Positions 1 through 9,388 of a stretch of 64,000 nt of DNA are shown piece after piece. The stretch comes from Gnetum montanum (taxonomy: Eukaryota; Streptophyta; Gnetopsida; Gnetales; Gnetaceae): positions 480,959-544,958 of the forward strand of contig MNCI01016482.1 in NCBI GenBank assembly GCA_015680685.1, in the 5' to 3' direction. How positions within the stretch are numbered: position 1 is the stretch's first letter; each line of letters starts with the position of its first letter. The notes beneath the pieces are model-generated. The model was not told where the DNA came from. It searched no databases and worked only from the letters and a program-made list of their open reading frames with translations. The position numbers and the translations under genes are program-made.

Positions 1-2303
1 TGTCATTTTTCTAACCATATACTCTTATTGTGCAAGTGGAATTTCTTTAAGAGTAGTTGCATTCATAGATTTTTTTGTGTTCCCTATGATGATGCCATGA
101 AAAAAATTTCAAATTTCCTTAGGAGACGACTCAATCTCTTCGATAACAAATCTACACTCATAAAATATCAATCAATCTAGCCTACCTCTAATAGTCATTC
201 CTATAGTCTCTAATCAAATCTATGTTAGAACCCTCATGATATTTAAGTTTCCTTATTATGATGTTGTGGTATTTTAAGCATTCTATTTGATAAGAAAGCT
301 TATTTAATTTTTCTAAATATGATGTTACCTTATTTTACTAAGAATTTTCTATACTTCCTTCCTATTTTCCTATAATTTGCTATTATTTGATTATTTTTAT
401 TGTTAAGTAGATATTTTGTGAGATATCTACTATATTAAGATTTTTTTGTATGTAAACTTTATCAAAGTTCTATCTAATTTATTTTCTAGCTTTTTGGGGA
501 AATTTCTAAGATATCTAGAAACTCTATCAAACTTGTCTCTTGAACAAGATATTACAAGAATTTTGTAGTATATGTGGATATTTTATAATTTTTTTCAAAA
601 AAATATAATATAATATAATATAATGGTTAGGATTAAGTTTTTCTCATTTGATAGTGAAAACCATAAATCTTTGTTATGTTTTCATTTGTATGCTATAGTA
701 AGGTGTTTATTAGTAAGTCCTACCCTACAAGAACATAGATTATAATGGATCTACGACCTTTAATTTGATTTCATAAATTTATGTATTCAACCAAGATCAT
801 AACATCAAGTACCTAATTCTAATAAGGTGCATTGAGACATATAAAAGGATATATTTTGAGATGTGAGTTGTGATTAGTAGTATGGTTATTGTTAAGACTT
901 GATCTATCATAATTTGAAATTTTACATAGGTTCACTTATTTAATTTAAAGATGTCAAATACATTTCAATAAGATATTTATAATTCCATTAGTTAATATTA
1001 AATTTTTACTAATGTGGATACAATTTTATTGTTAAAGTTTTATACTCTTTATTTCATGCTAGTATTTTTTTTTCTCACTTATAGTCAACTCCATTTTTTG
1101 GGATAAGGTTAGGTTAATGATGATGATGATTTATTCTCACTTATAAATCTTTTAGATATTTAATAGTTGAATGAATTAAAATTAAAATTTTATAATATCT
1201 ATAGACCCTTTAGGTCTATTAAAAAATGGAAACATATGTTCAAAACACTGAGAAATTTTTTATATATGAAAGGTAGATATTTAATTCTATATTATCCATA
1301 TATCATTATATAATACTTTATTCATGGAGCATTCAGAACCTTATTCCTACCCAAGTCATATCACTTATAAATTTTCATCATCAAAATAGAATTCTAAGTT
1401 TTTTAAAATTAAACTAAATATTTACTATCATAGATTTCTTAAGAAAGTACATTAAGTTAATGTCATATCTAAAATTTAACCTTGCCAATGTGTCTAGTAT
1501 GTTCAAAAATGTTTGTACATAAAAGAATAAACTATAATTTTTTCCCTCTTTCCTCCCTCCCTCCTCTTCCTAATAAACACATTTCATAAGAAACCATTAT
1601 TTCAATATCTATGCAAGAAAAGGGTACATCTATTATAGAAGCACAACCATGCAGAAGGACTAGTACTAAAGATATATGTCACCTTGCATGTGATTTCTCC
1701 ATCCTATTACGTAATATTTTTTTTCCTATTATACTTGAGACTTATATGTTTGGATGAAAAGATGATAGATTACAAATGTGTGGTGAAGAAAAAGGAATAG
1801 AATGAAAGGTATTTTGCAATACTACTAAAAGTATGTGAAAAGGTTTATTTAATTTTTCTAACCATGATGTTGTTCTATTTTATTAAGAATTTTGAACACT
1901 TACATCCTACTACTTAGCTCTTGAATATAATATTATTATTTTTATTATTTAGATGAGGTTTCATTAGATTTATATAGTTTTGATTTTTTTTATATGGAAA
2001 CTATATCAAAATTTTGTCTAATTTATTTTATGGATTTTTGGTGAATTTTCTAGAATATGCAGAAACCCTACCAAACTTTTCTCTTGAATATTTTATGATT
2101 ATTTGAATTAGTCTTTAGTATAGGATAGGATTTTATTGGAATTTTATTTACTCAAAAAAATTTTCAAAATGAAAATATTAAACAAAATAAGATAAAATAT
2201 TATATTTGTGATGTGCTTTTCCTTAATTGATAGTGGAAACCATGGATTTTTAAGATGCTTCCTATTTGCTTGCAGTAGTGAGGAGTTTCTAAGCAAACTC
2301 GAT
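1..2303. other. AT-rich gene-free flank
   Basis: No credible ORF, RNA gene or complete element was seen here. The sequence is AT-rich with short low-complexity runs, such as repeated TATAA near 605-625 and a GATGATGAT run near 1118. The only structure recognised is a diverged direct duplication, described separately. Small open frames are absent or random-looking. Confidence 0.6.
276..1030. repeat. Diverged direct repeat, copy 1
   Basis: This stretch resembles 1826-2322, continued at 8126-8359, and perhaps at 54277-54375. Shared landmarks are TATTTAATTTTTCTA (301 and 1846), TTTGATAGTGAAAACCAT against TTGATAGTGGAAACCAT (about 647 and 2228), and AGGATATATTTTGAG (about 847 and 8288). The offset is about 1.55 kb. 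Similarity was judged by eye and is interrupted by indels. It may be an old tandem duplication or the LTR pair of a very old element; no coding sequence between the copies decides this. Confidence 0.5.
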
Positions 2304-2322
2304 CCTATAGGAATAAGGGTTA
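1826..2322. repeat. Diverged direct repeat, copy 2 (left part)
   Basis: Counterpart of the sequence from about 276 to 740. It is cut by the LINE at 2323 and resumes at 8126 after the LINE and its target duplication. The LINE and element A both landed in this copy, so it predates both. Confidence 0.5.
2304..2322. repeat. Left target-site duplication of the LINE (19 bp)
   Basis: CCTATAGGAATAAGGGTTA occurs here and again at 8126-8144, directly flanking the LINE. A perfect 19-bp duplication is typical of target-primed reverse transcription and fixes both ends of the element. Confidence 0.93.
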
Positions 2323-2855
2323 CAGTCGACTGCGGCTAGCCGTTACTTTCGTTTTTTGGGTCTCTCTCCACGGCGGCGCGACTGCGCCTGCTGAGCTTGG
2401 CGGAGGCAGTGGCCTCTGCGTCGCCAGATACCGTTGCTTCCTTGGCTCTTCCTTGTCTCGTCGCTGCCGCTGCTTCTCTGCTGCTCATTCCCGCCACATA
2501 CGACGATAACTTGGTCCTCGTCGTGGCTCGCGTCGTTTTGGCCTCCGTCTTCGTTGCTGCTGCCGTTATCCTGTTTGGAACCTCCGTTTTGCTCGGCGCT
2601 CTCCAGGACGACGAGGTGTGAGCGAGCGAGCGAGTGAGTCAGTCACGATCAGCGCGGCCGATTCTGAGTTCCATACGGTAGCAGCACAGCACCCCGCTGG
2701 CAGATCTGGCCCTGCTCAGGGCAAATCTGGCAGTTCCAGCCCACGCTTAACGCGGCAGCACTCAGACCTACGACGGCGCTCTGACCTGCAACAGTGCTCA
2801 ACTCGGTTGCGGTGGTTTCAAGAGGGTTTCCAGAGGTTGTAGAACGGTGTCAGGA
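2323..2855 (+). promoter_or_regulatory. LINE 5' leader, GC-rich
   Basis: About 530 bp, GC- and CpG-rich in sharp contrast to the AT-rich flank. LINEs use internal promoters in this position, so promoter activity is likely by analogy but not demonstrated. An open frame without ATG (2397-2621) encodes an alanine/valine-rich hydrophobic stretch; it may be a GC-content artefact. No TATA box was seen. Confidence 0.55.
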
Positions 2856-3974
2856 ATGCACGCGCCTAGGCGTGGGCAAGTCACAAAGATGGATTCATCA
2901 GCTTCTGCCTTTCCTCAGGGAAGTTCATCTACCTCACCTCAACTTGATTTTCTTTTCCCAGATGATCTTTTTGAAGCAGTCTCTAAAGATTTCACATCTC
3001 GATTTCTGTATTTGCAAATTGTGGGGTTTTTACCACGGTCCCCTAGTTTAAACTCTCAAGTCCATAGCCTCCTTCAGCCCCATGGCATTCAGGTTTCTCA
3101 CGCTCGTTACTACGCTCGTCATTTCATTCTGGTAGAATTATCTGATGCTTCCCAGGTCGAAACGGCTCTCTCAAAAAAAAAATTTCCAACTAGAAATGCA
3201 ACCCTTATCGCACGCCCCTGGAGTTTTGACTTTAATGTTCAAGACCCCGCTTTTAATATAATTCCTTGTTACATAGAACTGCCCAATCTTCCACACATTT
3301 TCTCCCCGGTTGAGAAGGACATAGTTAGCACCCTGGGCCCTATTATTTCCGATCATTGTAAGGCGATCAATGGAACTCAAATTCGCCGTTATTGTATTGA
3401 ACTGGATATAGCCCGTCGGAAGACCTCATTAAACCTCGGTGCTGGTGGAAAAATCTTTACCCAAAAAGTGGACTATTTTTACCTTCCAAACTCATGTAGC
3501 TATTGTCACAGGGCCGAGCATCATATCTCGGTGTGTCCCATCCTAACCAGGAAAAAACAATCTGTAGCCTCTCAGAAGACCGGTTCCCTCGTCACACCAC
3601 CAGTAGGCCCATCCCCAGTATCCTTTAAATTCGGCTCTCCTCTCCCAACACCTCCTAAATCCTCCTCTCAGTCTAGCCGCTCCAAGCTACAGAAACAACA
3701 GTCAAGTACTCACACCTCCACCCAGGTCATCCCTCCAAACGTTGTCAAGAACTCATTCTCGGAGGATGAGTTCGTGGTGGCCAGTGGTAGGAAACGAGTC
3801 AAAGCTTCCCTTCGTTCCACTTCTCCCTCCACCTCCTCTTCACTAGACACTTCCATGGCCCTTGTCCCCACCAACAACTCCTTTGCCCTCTTGTCAGGAA
3901 CAAAGGAAACTGATACTTCGACTCCCAAACCCTTTGTTGCCCTCCCATCCAACCTACCCCTGGTTTCCCCATGA
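2856..3974 (+). CDS. LINE ORF1: nucleic-acid-binding protein with zinc knuckle
   Basis: Predicted 372 residues, open throughout. The N-terminal half resembles the DUF4283-type domain of plant L1 ORF1 proteins (around YLQIVGFLPRSP and ARYYARHFILVEL). It is followed by a CCHC zinc knuckle, CSYCHRAEHHISVC (pattern CX2CX4HX4C), and a Ser/Pro/Thr-rich basic tail. Such proteins coat the LINE RNA in the ribonucleoprotein. The ATG at 2856 is the first in frame; a Met at 2889 is an alternative. The stop codon overlaps the ORF2 start as ATGA (3971-3974), suggesting coupled termination and re-initiation. The family assignment is from motifs only. Confidence 0.85.
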   Translation: MHAPRRGQVTKMDSSASAFPQGSSSTSPQLDFLFPDDLFEAVSKDFTSRFLYLQIVGFLPRSPSLNSQVHSLLQPHGIQVSHARYYARHFILVELSDASQVETALSKKKFPTRNATLIARPWSFDFNVQDPAFNIIPCYIELPNLPHIFSPVEKDIVSTLGPIISDHCKAINGTQIRRYCIELDIARRKTSLNLGAGGKIFTQKVDYFYLPNSCSYCHRAEHHISVCPILTRKKQSVASQKTGSLVTPPVGPSPVSFKFGSPLPTPPKSSSQSSRSKLQKQQSSTHTSTQVIPPNVVKNSFSEDEFVVASGRKRVKASLRSTSPSTSSSLDTSMALVPTNNSFALLSGTKETDTSTPKPFVALPSNLPLVSP

Positions 3975-6900
3975 ATCTCCTTTCTTGGAATGTTCGAGGC
4001 CTTACTGATAGGCTTCGACGGAAGCGAGCAGGCAACTTTATATCTAGTCTTAATTTGACTTTTGATTTCATTCTTCTCCAAGAAATTAAGATTTCCGCCG
4101 ACCTTTTATCCTATTCCGCCCATTGGTTTCTTCCTCACTCCTCAATCCTAGCGACATCCCATGCATGTGGGAAAGGAGGAGCGGCCATTCTCCTCTCACC
4201 CTATTGGAAAACTAAACTCCTTCAAAGCGGTTCGGATTCTGGGCATAGAGTTTCCTGGGCCACCTTCTCATCCCAGCATGGCCCCTTTGGCATTTGCTCG
4301 ATATATGCCCCAAATGACTCCACAGAACGGGCTCTCCTTTGGCATGAACTTGCCACTTCTCTCCCCCCAATGCCTTGGATATTCGGAGGAGATTTTAATA
4401 TGGTAGAATTCCCTCAAGATAAGCTCGGAGGGGCATTTCTTCAATTGCCCAATCTCGAGTTTCAGGCCTGGTCTGCGTTTAAGAAAGGATTTTACCTCTC
4501 AGACGGGGCAGACAACTCCGTGTGCGCTCCCCCCCATAGATTCACTTGGAGCAATTTCCGTCTAGGGCAAGCTCGCATCTACAGTAGGTTAGATAGGTTC
4601 CATTTCTCCACCCTCTCCTTTTGGCAAGCTTGCTCTGCCACTACAGTCCATCATCATGCCATCTTATCCGACCACCTTCCTATCTCCATATCTATCCAGA
4701 TTCATGGTAGCCCTAACCGACCACAATTCCATCTTTTTAGACTGCACAACAAATGTTTTTCTTCCCCCACTGCCCAACTTCTTCTCTCCAACCTTTGGAA
4801 TGCCGAACCTAGGCCCCTAAATCAGATGGGTTGGATTAATTGGTGGCATCGTGCTTCATGTCGAGTGCGAAACTTCGCTCGTTCATACGGTAAGACCGTG
4901 GCTGCTCAAGCCAAACTTGAATACAACAAAATTCACCTCACCATTGAGCATCTCACTAACAAACTAGCTCAAGATCCCTTCAATACTCTAGTTCACGAGG
5001 AGCTAGCTAGAGCACGCGTAGCCTTCCAACATTGGGATGTGTACCATGCACAAAGTGCCTTAACTAAAAGTCGGCTCACTTGGTTAAATATTCAAGATGA
5101 ACACTGTAAGGAATTTTTTAAATATCTTAATGCAGCTTCCCCTTTGCATGCTATAGACAAAATCTCATGTGAGGGTATTACCATTACTGACCACAATAGT
5201 ATCCTCTCTTATCTTAAGAACCACTACGAAACCCTTTTTGCTGCTACCCCAATGGACATCTCTTCGTTCAAGGCTGCCACCCCTGATTATCCTCGCCTTA
5301 TTAATCCTACTATGCTTCAAAGCCTTGACGCTGATATCACTTTAGCGGAGCTACAGGAGGCTTGTTCTAAGTTAAGTCGAGGTAAGGCTCCTGGTTATGA
5401 TGGGTTTCCAGCAGAATTTTTTCAAAATCATTGGGATTTGGTGGGCAAGGATCTTTTGTAGGTCATTAACGAGGCTATCTTAACTGGTTCCCTCGGGCTC
5501 AATCTAAATCAAGGGGTAATTCGTCTCCTCCCCAAGTCTGGGGATCTAACTGATATCTCCAATTGGCGTCCCATAACTCTTCTCAATGTAGTGTATAAAA
5601 TTTGGGCTAAGTGCCTTGCCTTACGACTGAAAAAAATTCTCGGTCAGATCATATCTCCTCAGCAAACAGGGTTTGTTCTGGGTAGGTACATTTTAGACAA
5701 TGTGGTAGCGGCGTGGGAAGGTCTCAAGTGGGCTGAGGATGATGGACAAGATATTCTCCTAGTGAAACTAGATTATGCTAAGGCTTATGACAACATTAAG
5801 TGGGATTTTATCTTGCAGACTATGACCAAACTGGGTTTTGGACCCAAGTTCTTGCATATGGTGACATGCTTATTCTCAGATGCTACTGCAAGAATTGCCA
5901 CTACCTTCGGCATTACCTCTTCCTTTCCAATCCATAGGTCGGTGCGCCAAGGTTGTCCTCTCGCCCCCTATCTCTTTATCATTGCATCAGACTTTCTTTG
6001 TCATCAAATTAACCTGGACATTCAAACTAAAGTTCTCACTGGAGTTAGCCTTTCCTCCTCTCAACAACAGCTTCTCAATATGCACTTTGCCGATGACTCC
6101 TTTTTTCTAGTTCAAAACACAGCCACCAATTTGCACCGCCTCTTATCAAGGGCGGAGCAATATTGCACACTCTCAGGTTCCATAATTAATTGGAGTAAAT
6201 CCTCTGTTTATAGCTTTAAGGGCAATTACAACCATGTGACCCACTATAAGTGGAAGCAGCTTCAAGATCAAGACATCGTTAAGATTCTGGAAATCCCTTT
6301 CTGCTTTAGAGGCTCAACATCTATCCTTTGGGAGCAAGTTATTCATCGAATTCAAAAGAAACTCGATAAATGGAAAACTAAACCCCTCACACTTGCGGGT
6401 AAATACCTTGTTTGTAAGTCCATATGCGCGTCTACCCATGTGTATTACTCTTCGTGTTGGGCCCCCTCCCAAGCTGCCTACCAGAAGCTAGAACGATTAT
6501 TCCGTGACTTTATGTGGTCCTCCAAGGACTCTCAAAAAGGCTTTCATCGTGTCGCTTGGACTATTGTTACTCTCCCCAAGAATAAGGGTGGCTTAGGCCT
6601 TTTGAACTCCTATAAGCAAGGAATTACCCTGGTTGCTAAGTGGTTGGTACAACATTTAGATGCCTCAACTATTATAGGGGCCCTCCTACAATTAAGGCTT
6701 CATCAAGCCTTTCCTAAAAATAAGCCCTTCTGGCAAGATATCCATTTCGTTAATTGGATTCTTTCCCCCCTCACTATCATTCTTCCCGGATCTCATGTTT
6801 TCAAAAGCATTTGGAGGGCCTGGCAAATTGTTCACACTCACATAGACTGGACTACCGTTAAAATCAACCCTACTATCCTCTCTAAAGTGTGTCCGTGGTG

Positions 6901-7813
6901 GTTACCTCTGTCACCCGCTCCCCTTGCTATCACAAATGCTAAGGTGGCTACCTCGTGGTATCGGAAAGGTGTCATTTCCTTGAATTGTCTTAGGCTGGCT
7001 AGCCGTTGGATTTCAGGGGTCGAGTTTAACACTTTGTATGGGGAGTCGGCTGCAATGAAACATTGTCTTATTCAGATTTACTCTTTCCTCCACGGGCACT
7101 AGCACCTGGATGTTACAGTGCAAAGCCTTTTCCATGGCCTTCAATGGCGTAATGGGGTTAAACTCCTCCCCTATCGGCCATCTGTTCCCTTTCATCTCAT
7201 GCATGACCCCTCTGCAGTCATTCAACGTTGCAATAAATATTGGCACAAACAAGCGTCAGAAACATTTTGGATCCCTCTCTTCCAACATATTTGGAAACTT
7301 CCGACCCTCCCCAAAATTAAGAAATTCCTTTGGTGTCTTCTCCATCATGGTCTTCCTATCGGAAAACGTCTAGAATATCTTGGGATCCCTAATCCCACTT
7401 GCCCTCTATGTGGTGGTCTAGACGACTTTGTCCATGTGTTTTGGCAATGTCCCTTTGCTCAACATGTGTGGCAGTGGACTTCTAAAGCTTTTCCATCTTA
7501 CACGCTATCTCAAGAGGCTGCCATATTCGGATTCTTGAACATTACTTCTACTAACCTTAATTTTCTGTGGAAAGTTCTTAGACCTATTATTTTATATTAT
7601 ATTTGGAAGCGAAGATGCAATGTTCTATTTCAAAAGACCGAGTATTCTAACAAATGTTTGCTTACCAGGTTGGAGATGTTGCAGATCTTTCGCCTCACCT
7701 ATTTTCAACTCACATCTCAAGCATCCAAGTTCAATTTGGACAGTCATCAATTGGTTCATCTCCTGCAGCTATGGGACAGTCCTATGTATCTTAGTTACAC
7801 TTCGCGTCAGTAA
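3971..7813 (+). pseudogene. LINE ORF2: endonuclease-reverse transcriptase, two nonsense codons
   Basis: One frame of 1,280 codons interrupted only by TAG at 5459-5461 and TAG at 7100-7102, with no frameshift. The N-terminal APE-type endonuclease shows LLSWNVRG, LLQEIK, IYAPND, GGDFNM and SDHLPIS. The reverse transcriptase shows NWRPITLLN, LVKLDYAKAYDNIKWDF, VRQGCPLAPYLF and the catalytic FADD in LNMHFADDSFF. The C-terminus has the plant zf-RVT finger (CPLCGG...HVFWQCPF) near 7400-7450. This enzyme nicks target DNA and primes reverse transcription on it. Both stops could come from a single C-to-T change at CAG. It is probably inactive as it stands but recently so. Confidence 0.92.
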
Positions 7814-8125
7814 TCTCTGCAAGGAAGTTTTCCCTTTTATTTTGTGGATTCACCATTGGCATTCCCTCTATCCTTAATTGAGAGCTCTTGGCTTCATCTA
7901 ATTCTATGTCATTCTATTTTTTAAAGAGCTAGTTTGTGCAAACATTTGGTTGTGTCCCAACTTGGGGTACCTCCTCTTATACTAGTTGATTTTCAAGGTG
8001 TTTCCCAAGTGTCATTCACGATGCTCTCAGTTTCCCCCTTACCTTAACCCTACGACTTCTTCAAGTTGTTGTAATTGATGCTCCTTTAATTTCAATAAAA
8101 TTTCTTTTCGGGGTCCGACACCCCC
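7814..8125 (+). terminator. LINE 3' UTR, AATAAA and GC-rich inverted-repeat tail
   Basis: A 3' UTR of about 310 bp. AATAAA lies at 8094-8099, followed shortly by TTTCTTTTC and the inverted repeat GGGGTCCGACACCCC, then a C run that merges into the target duplication. There is no poly(A) tail, which is unusual for an L1-type element. The hairpin could be the 3' recognition structure for the reverse transcriptase (inference). Confidence 0.7.
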
Positions 8126-8144
8126 CCTATAGGAATAAGGGTTA
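8126..8144. repeat. Right target-site duplication of the LINE
   Basis: Perfect 19-bp copy of 2304-2322, immediately after the C-rich LINE tail. Because the tail ends in C, the exact border is ambiguous by one or two bases. Confidence 0.93.
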
Positions 8145-8354
8145 GGATGAATTTCTAACCATACAATTTGATTCATATGATCATGCATAATTAAGGATTT
8201 AACCAATACCATGACACTAATAAGTTAAGTTTAACAATATACCATGAGGCATAATCAAGACTTGTCCTTCTAAGGTATGAGTTATGATTAGCCATTGAGG
8301 ATATATTTTGAGGCACAAGTCATGGTTAACCACCATGGATGTTATCAATGAGGC
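8145..8354. repeat. Diverged direct repeat, copy 2 (right part)
   Basis: Continuation of the host repeat split by the LINE. It matches about 740-900 of copy 1, for example AGGATATATTTTGAG at 8288 against 847. No gene was seen. Element A begins at 8360. Confidence 0.5.
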
Positions 8355-8359
8355 TATTG
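8355..8359. repeat. Left target-site duplication of element A (GCTAT)
   Basis: GCTAT directly precedes the 5' LTR and recurs at 54272-54276 directly after the 3' LTR, 46 kb away. This matches the 5-bp duplication of Ty3/gypsy integration and shows the whole interval is one insertion with later nested insertions. Confidence 0.88.
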
Positions 8360-9234
8360 ATAAGTTGCATTATTGGGTCGCATCAACAAGATGCCATCAA
8401 TGCAACACTGTTGACAGGATCTCATTGACATGATCTCGTCGATGCAAGTTTTGAACCGTTGACGTCTATCCATCAATAGGGCATCTTATTTTGCCTATAA
8501 ATGTGCACCTACCCACTACATTTATGGCATAATTCTTTCATAGTTATAGTGAAGTGCATGTAGTTTTTCCTCTCAAAAGTTAGAATATTTTCTGAGTGCC
8601 CACAATAGGAGTCAAAGAGTGTACAGATCTTTATTCGAGAACTATTGTACCTAAGCACTTTAGTGTGGACAGTAATAAAGACAAGCTTTTTTGATAACCC
8701 TTGTAACACTTGGATTACATTAATTGTTTTCTTATGCATTTAATATTCAAGAAATTTACTTCAATTTTTTAGGTATGTTGGTAATTAATTAATTAATAGC
8801 AATTACATAGTAAACATAAGTACAACCACTTCAAGCATACATCTAATGCTTGGTAATCCTAGTAATGCTTAACGTGTGGTAACCCAATAGTTCTATACAT
8901 GTTCAAGATGTGTATAACAAGTGGGAATAGATGTTTATGTTAGGATTAGTTAAGTGAACTAGTTACTAAATTAGTTAAACATTAAATTACTTTATTCTTT
9001 ATTCTTACTCATTAGGCAACTTAATTCATTAAAAATAAAATGATAAAATTCATTACCTCAGTTACACTTAACCATACCCTTAAATTTTACCAGTCAAATT
9101 GGGAAGACAACAATTGCAACAATTAGAGAACCCAGTGTACTTAGAGAACAAAAGGTCTATGAAATTTGACTGAATCATTGAGTGAACACTAGCGATTCAT
9201 ATGGTTGGCTATAGGGTATACTTGTTGCTCATCA
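8360..9234 (+). repeat. Element A 5' LTR
   Basis: 875 bp, beginning TGATAAGTTG and ending CTCATCA. It aligns along its length with 53410-54271. U3 carries repeated ATCAATG/TTGAC motifs, and a TATAAA lies at 8496-8501. AATAAAG and a TTAATTAATTAATTAAT stretch lie downstream in both copies. The TG...CA termini plus the target duplication fix the borders. Confidence 0.9.
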
Positions 9235-9235
9235 T

Positions 9236-9253
9236 TAGCACCATTATGGAAAA
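9236..9253 (+). promoter_or_regulatory. Element A primer-binding site (degenerate)
   Basis: TAGCACCATTATGG starts two bases after the LTR. It is a mutated version of TGGCGCCATTGCTGAGG seen in the same place in element D, which resembles the complement of the plant tRNA-Asp 3' end. Identification depends on that comparison. Confidence 0.6.
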
Positions 9254-9388
9254 CTTTAGTTTGATACGTGTTCTATCTAGGACTTAGTGAAAATTATGCA
9301 ACATCATTGGATCGAACCTTAAAGCCACAATCATTCTAACTAATAATAATTGTAAAGTGCACATTGATTTTTCTTTTTAATCCAAAAT

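Larger units (their letters stand above)
2323..8125 (+). mobile_element. Full-length L1-type LINE
   Basis: A non-LTR retrotransposon of about 5.8 kb. It has a GC-rich 5' leader (2323-2855), ORF1 (2856-3974), ORF2 with endonuclease, reverse transcriptase and a C-terminal zinc finger (3971-7813), and a 3' UTR with AATAAA at 8094. Perfect 19-bp target duplications flank it. It is nearly intact: ORF2 has only two in-frame nonsense codons and no frameshift. The tail is not poly(A) but a GC-rich inverted repeat ending in a C run. It inserted into an older AT-rich duplicated sequence. The plant L1 assignment rests on domain order and motifs, not a database search. Confidence 0.93.

Noticed and set aside
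2397-2621. A host membrane protein gene in the GC-rich segment
   Set aside because: It has no ATG and lies inside the LINE leader between the target duplication and ORF1. GC-rich sequence gives long open frames by chance.
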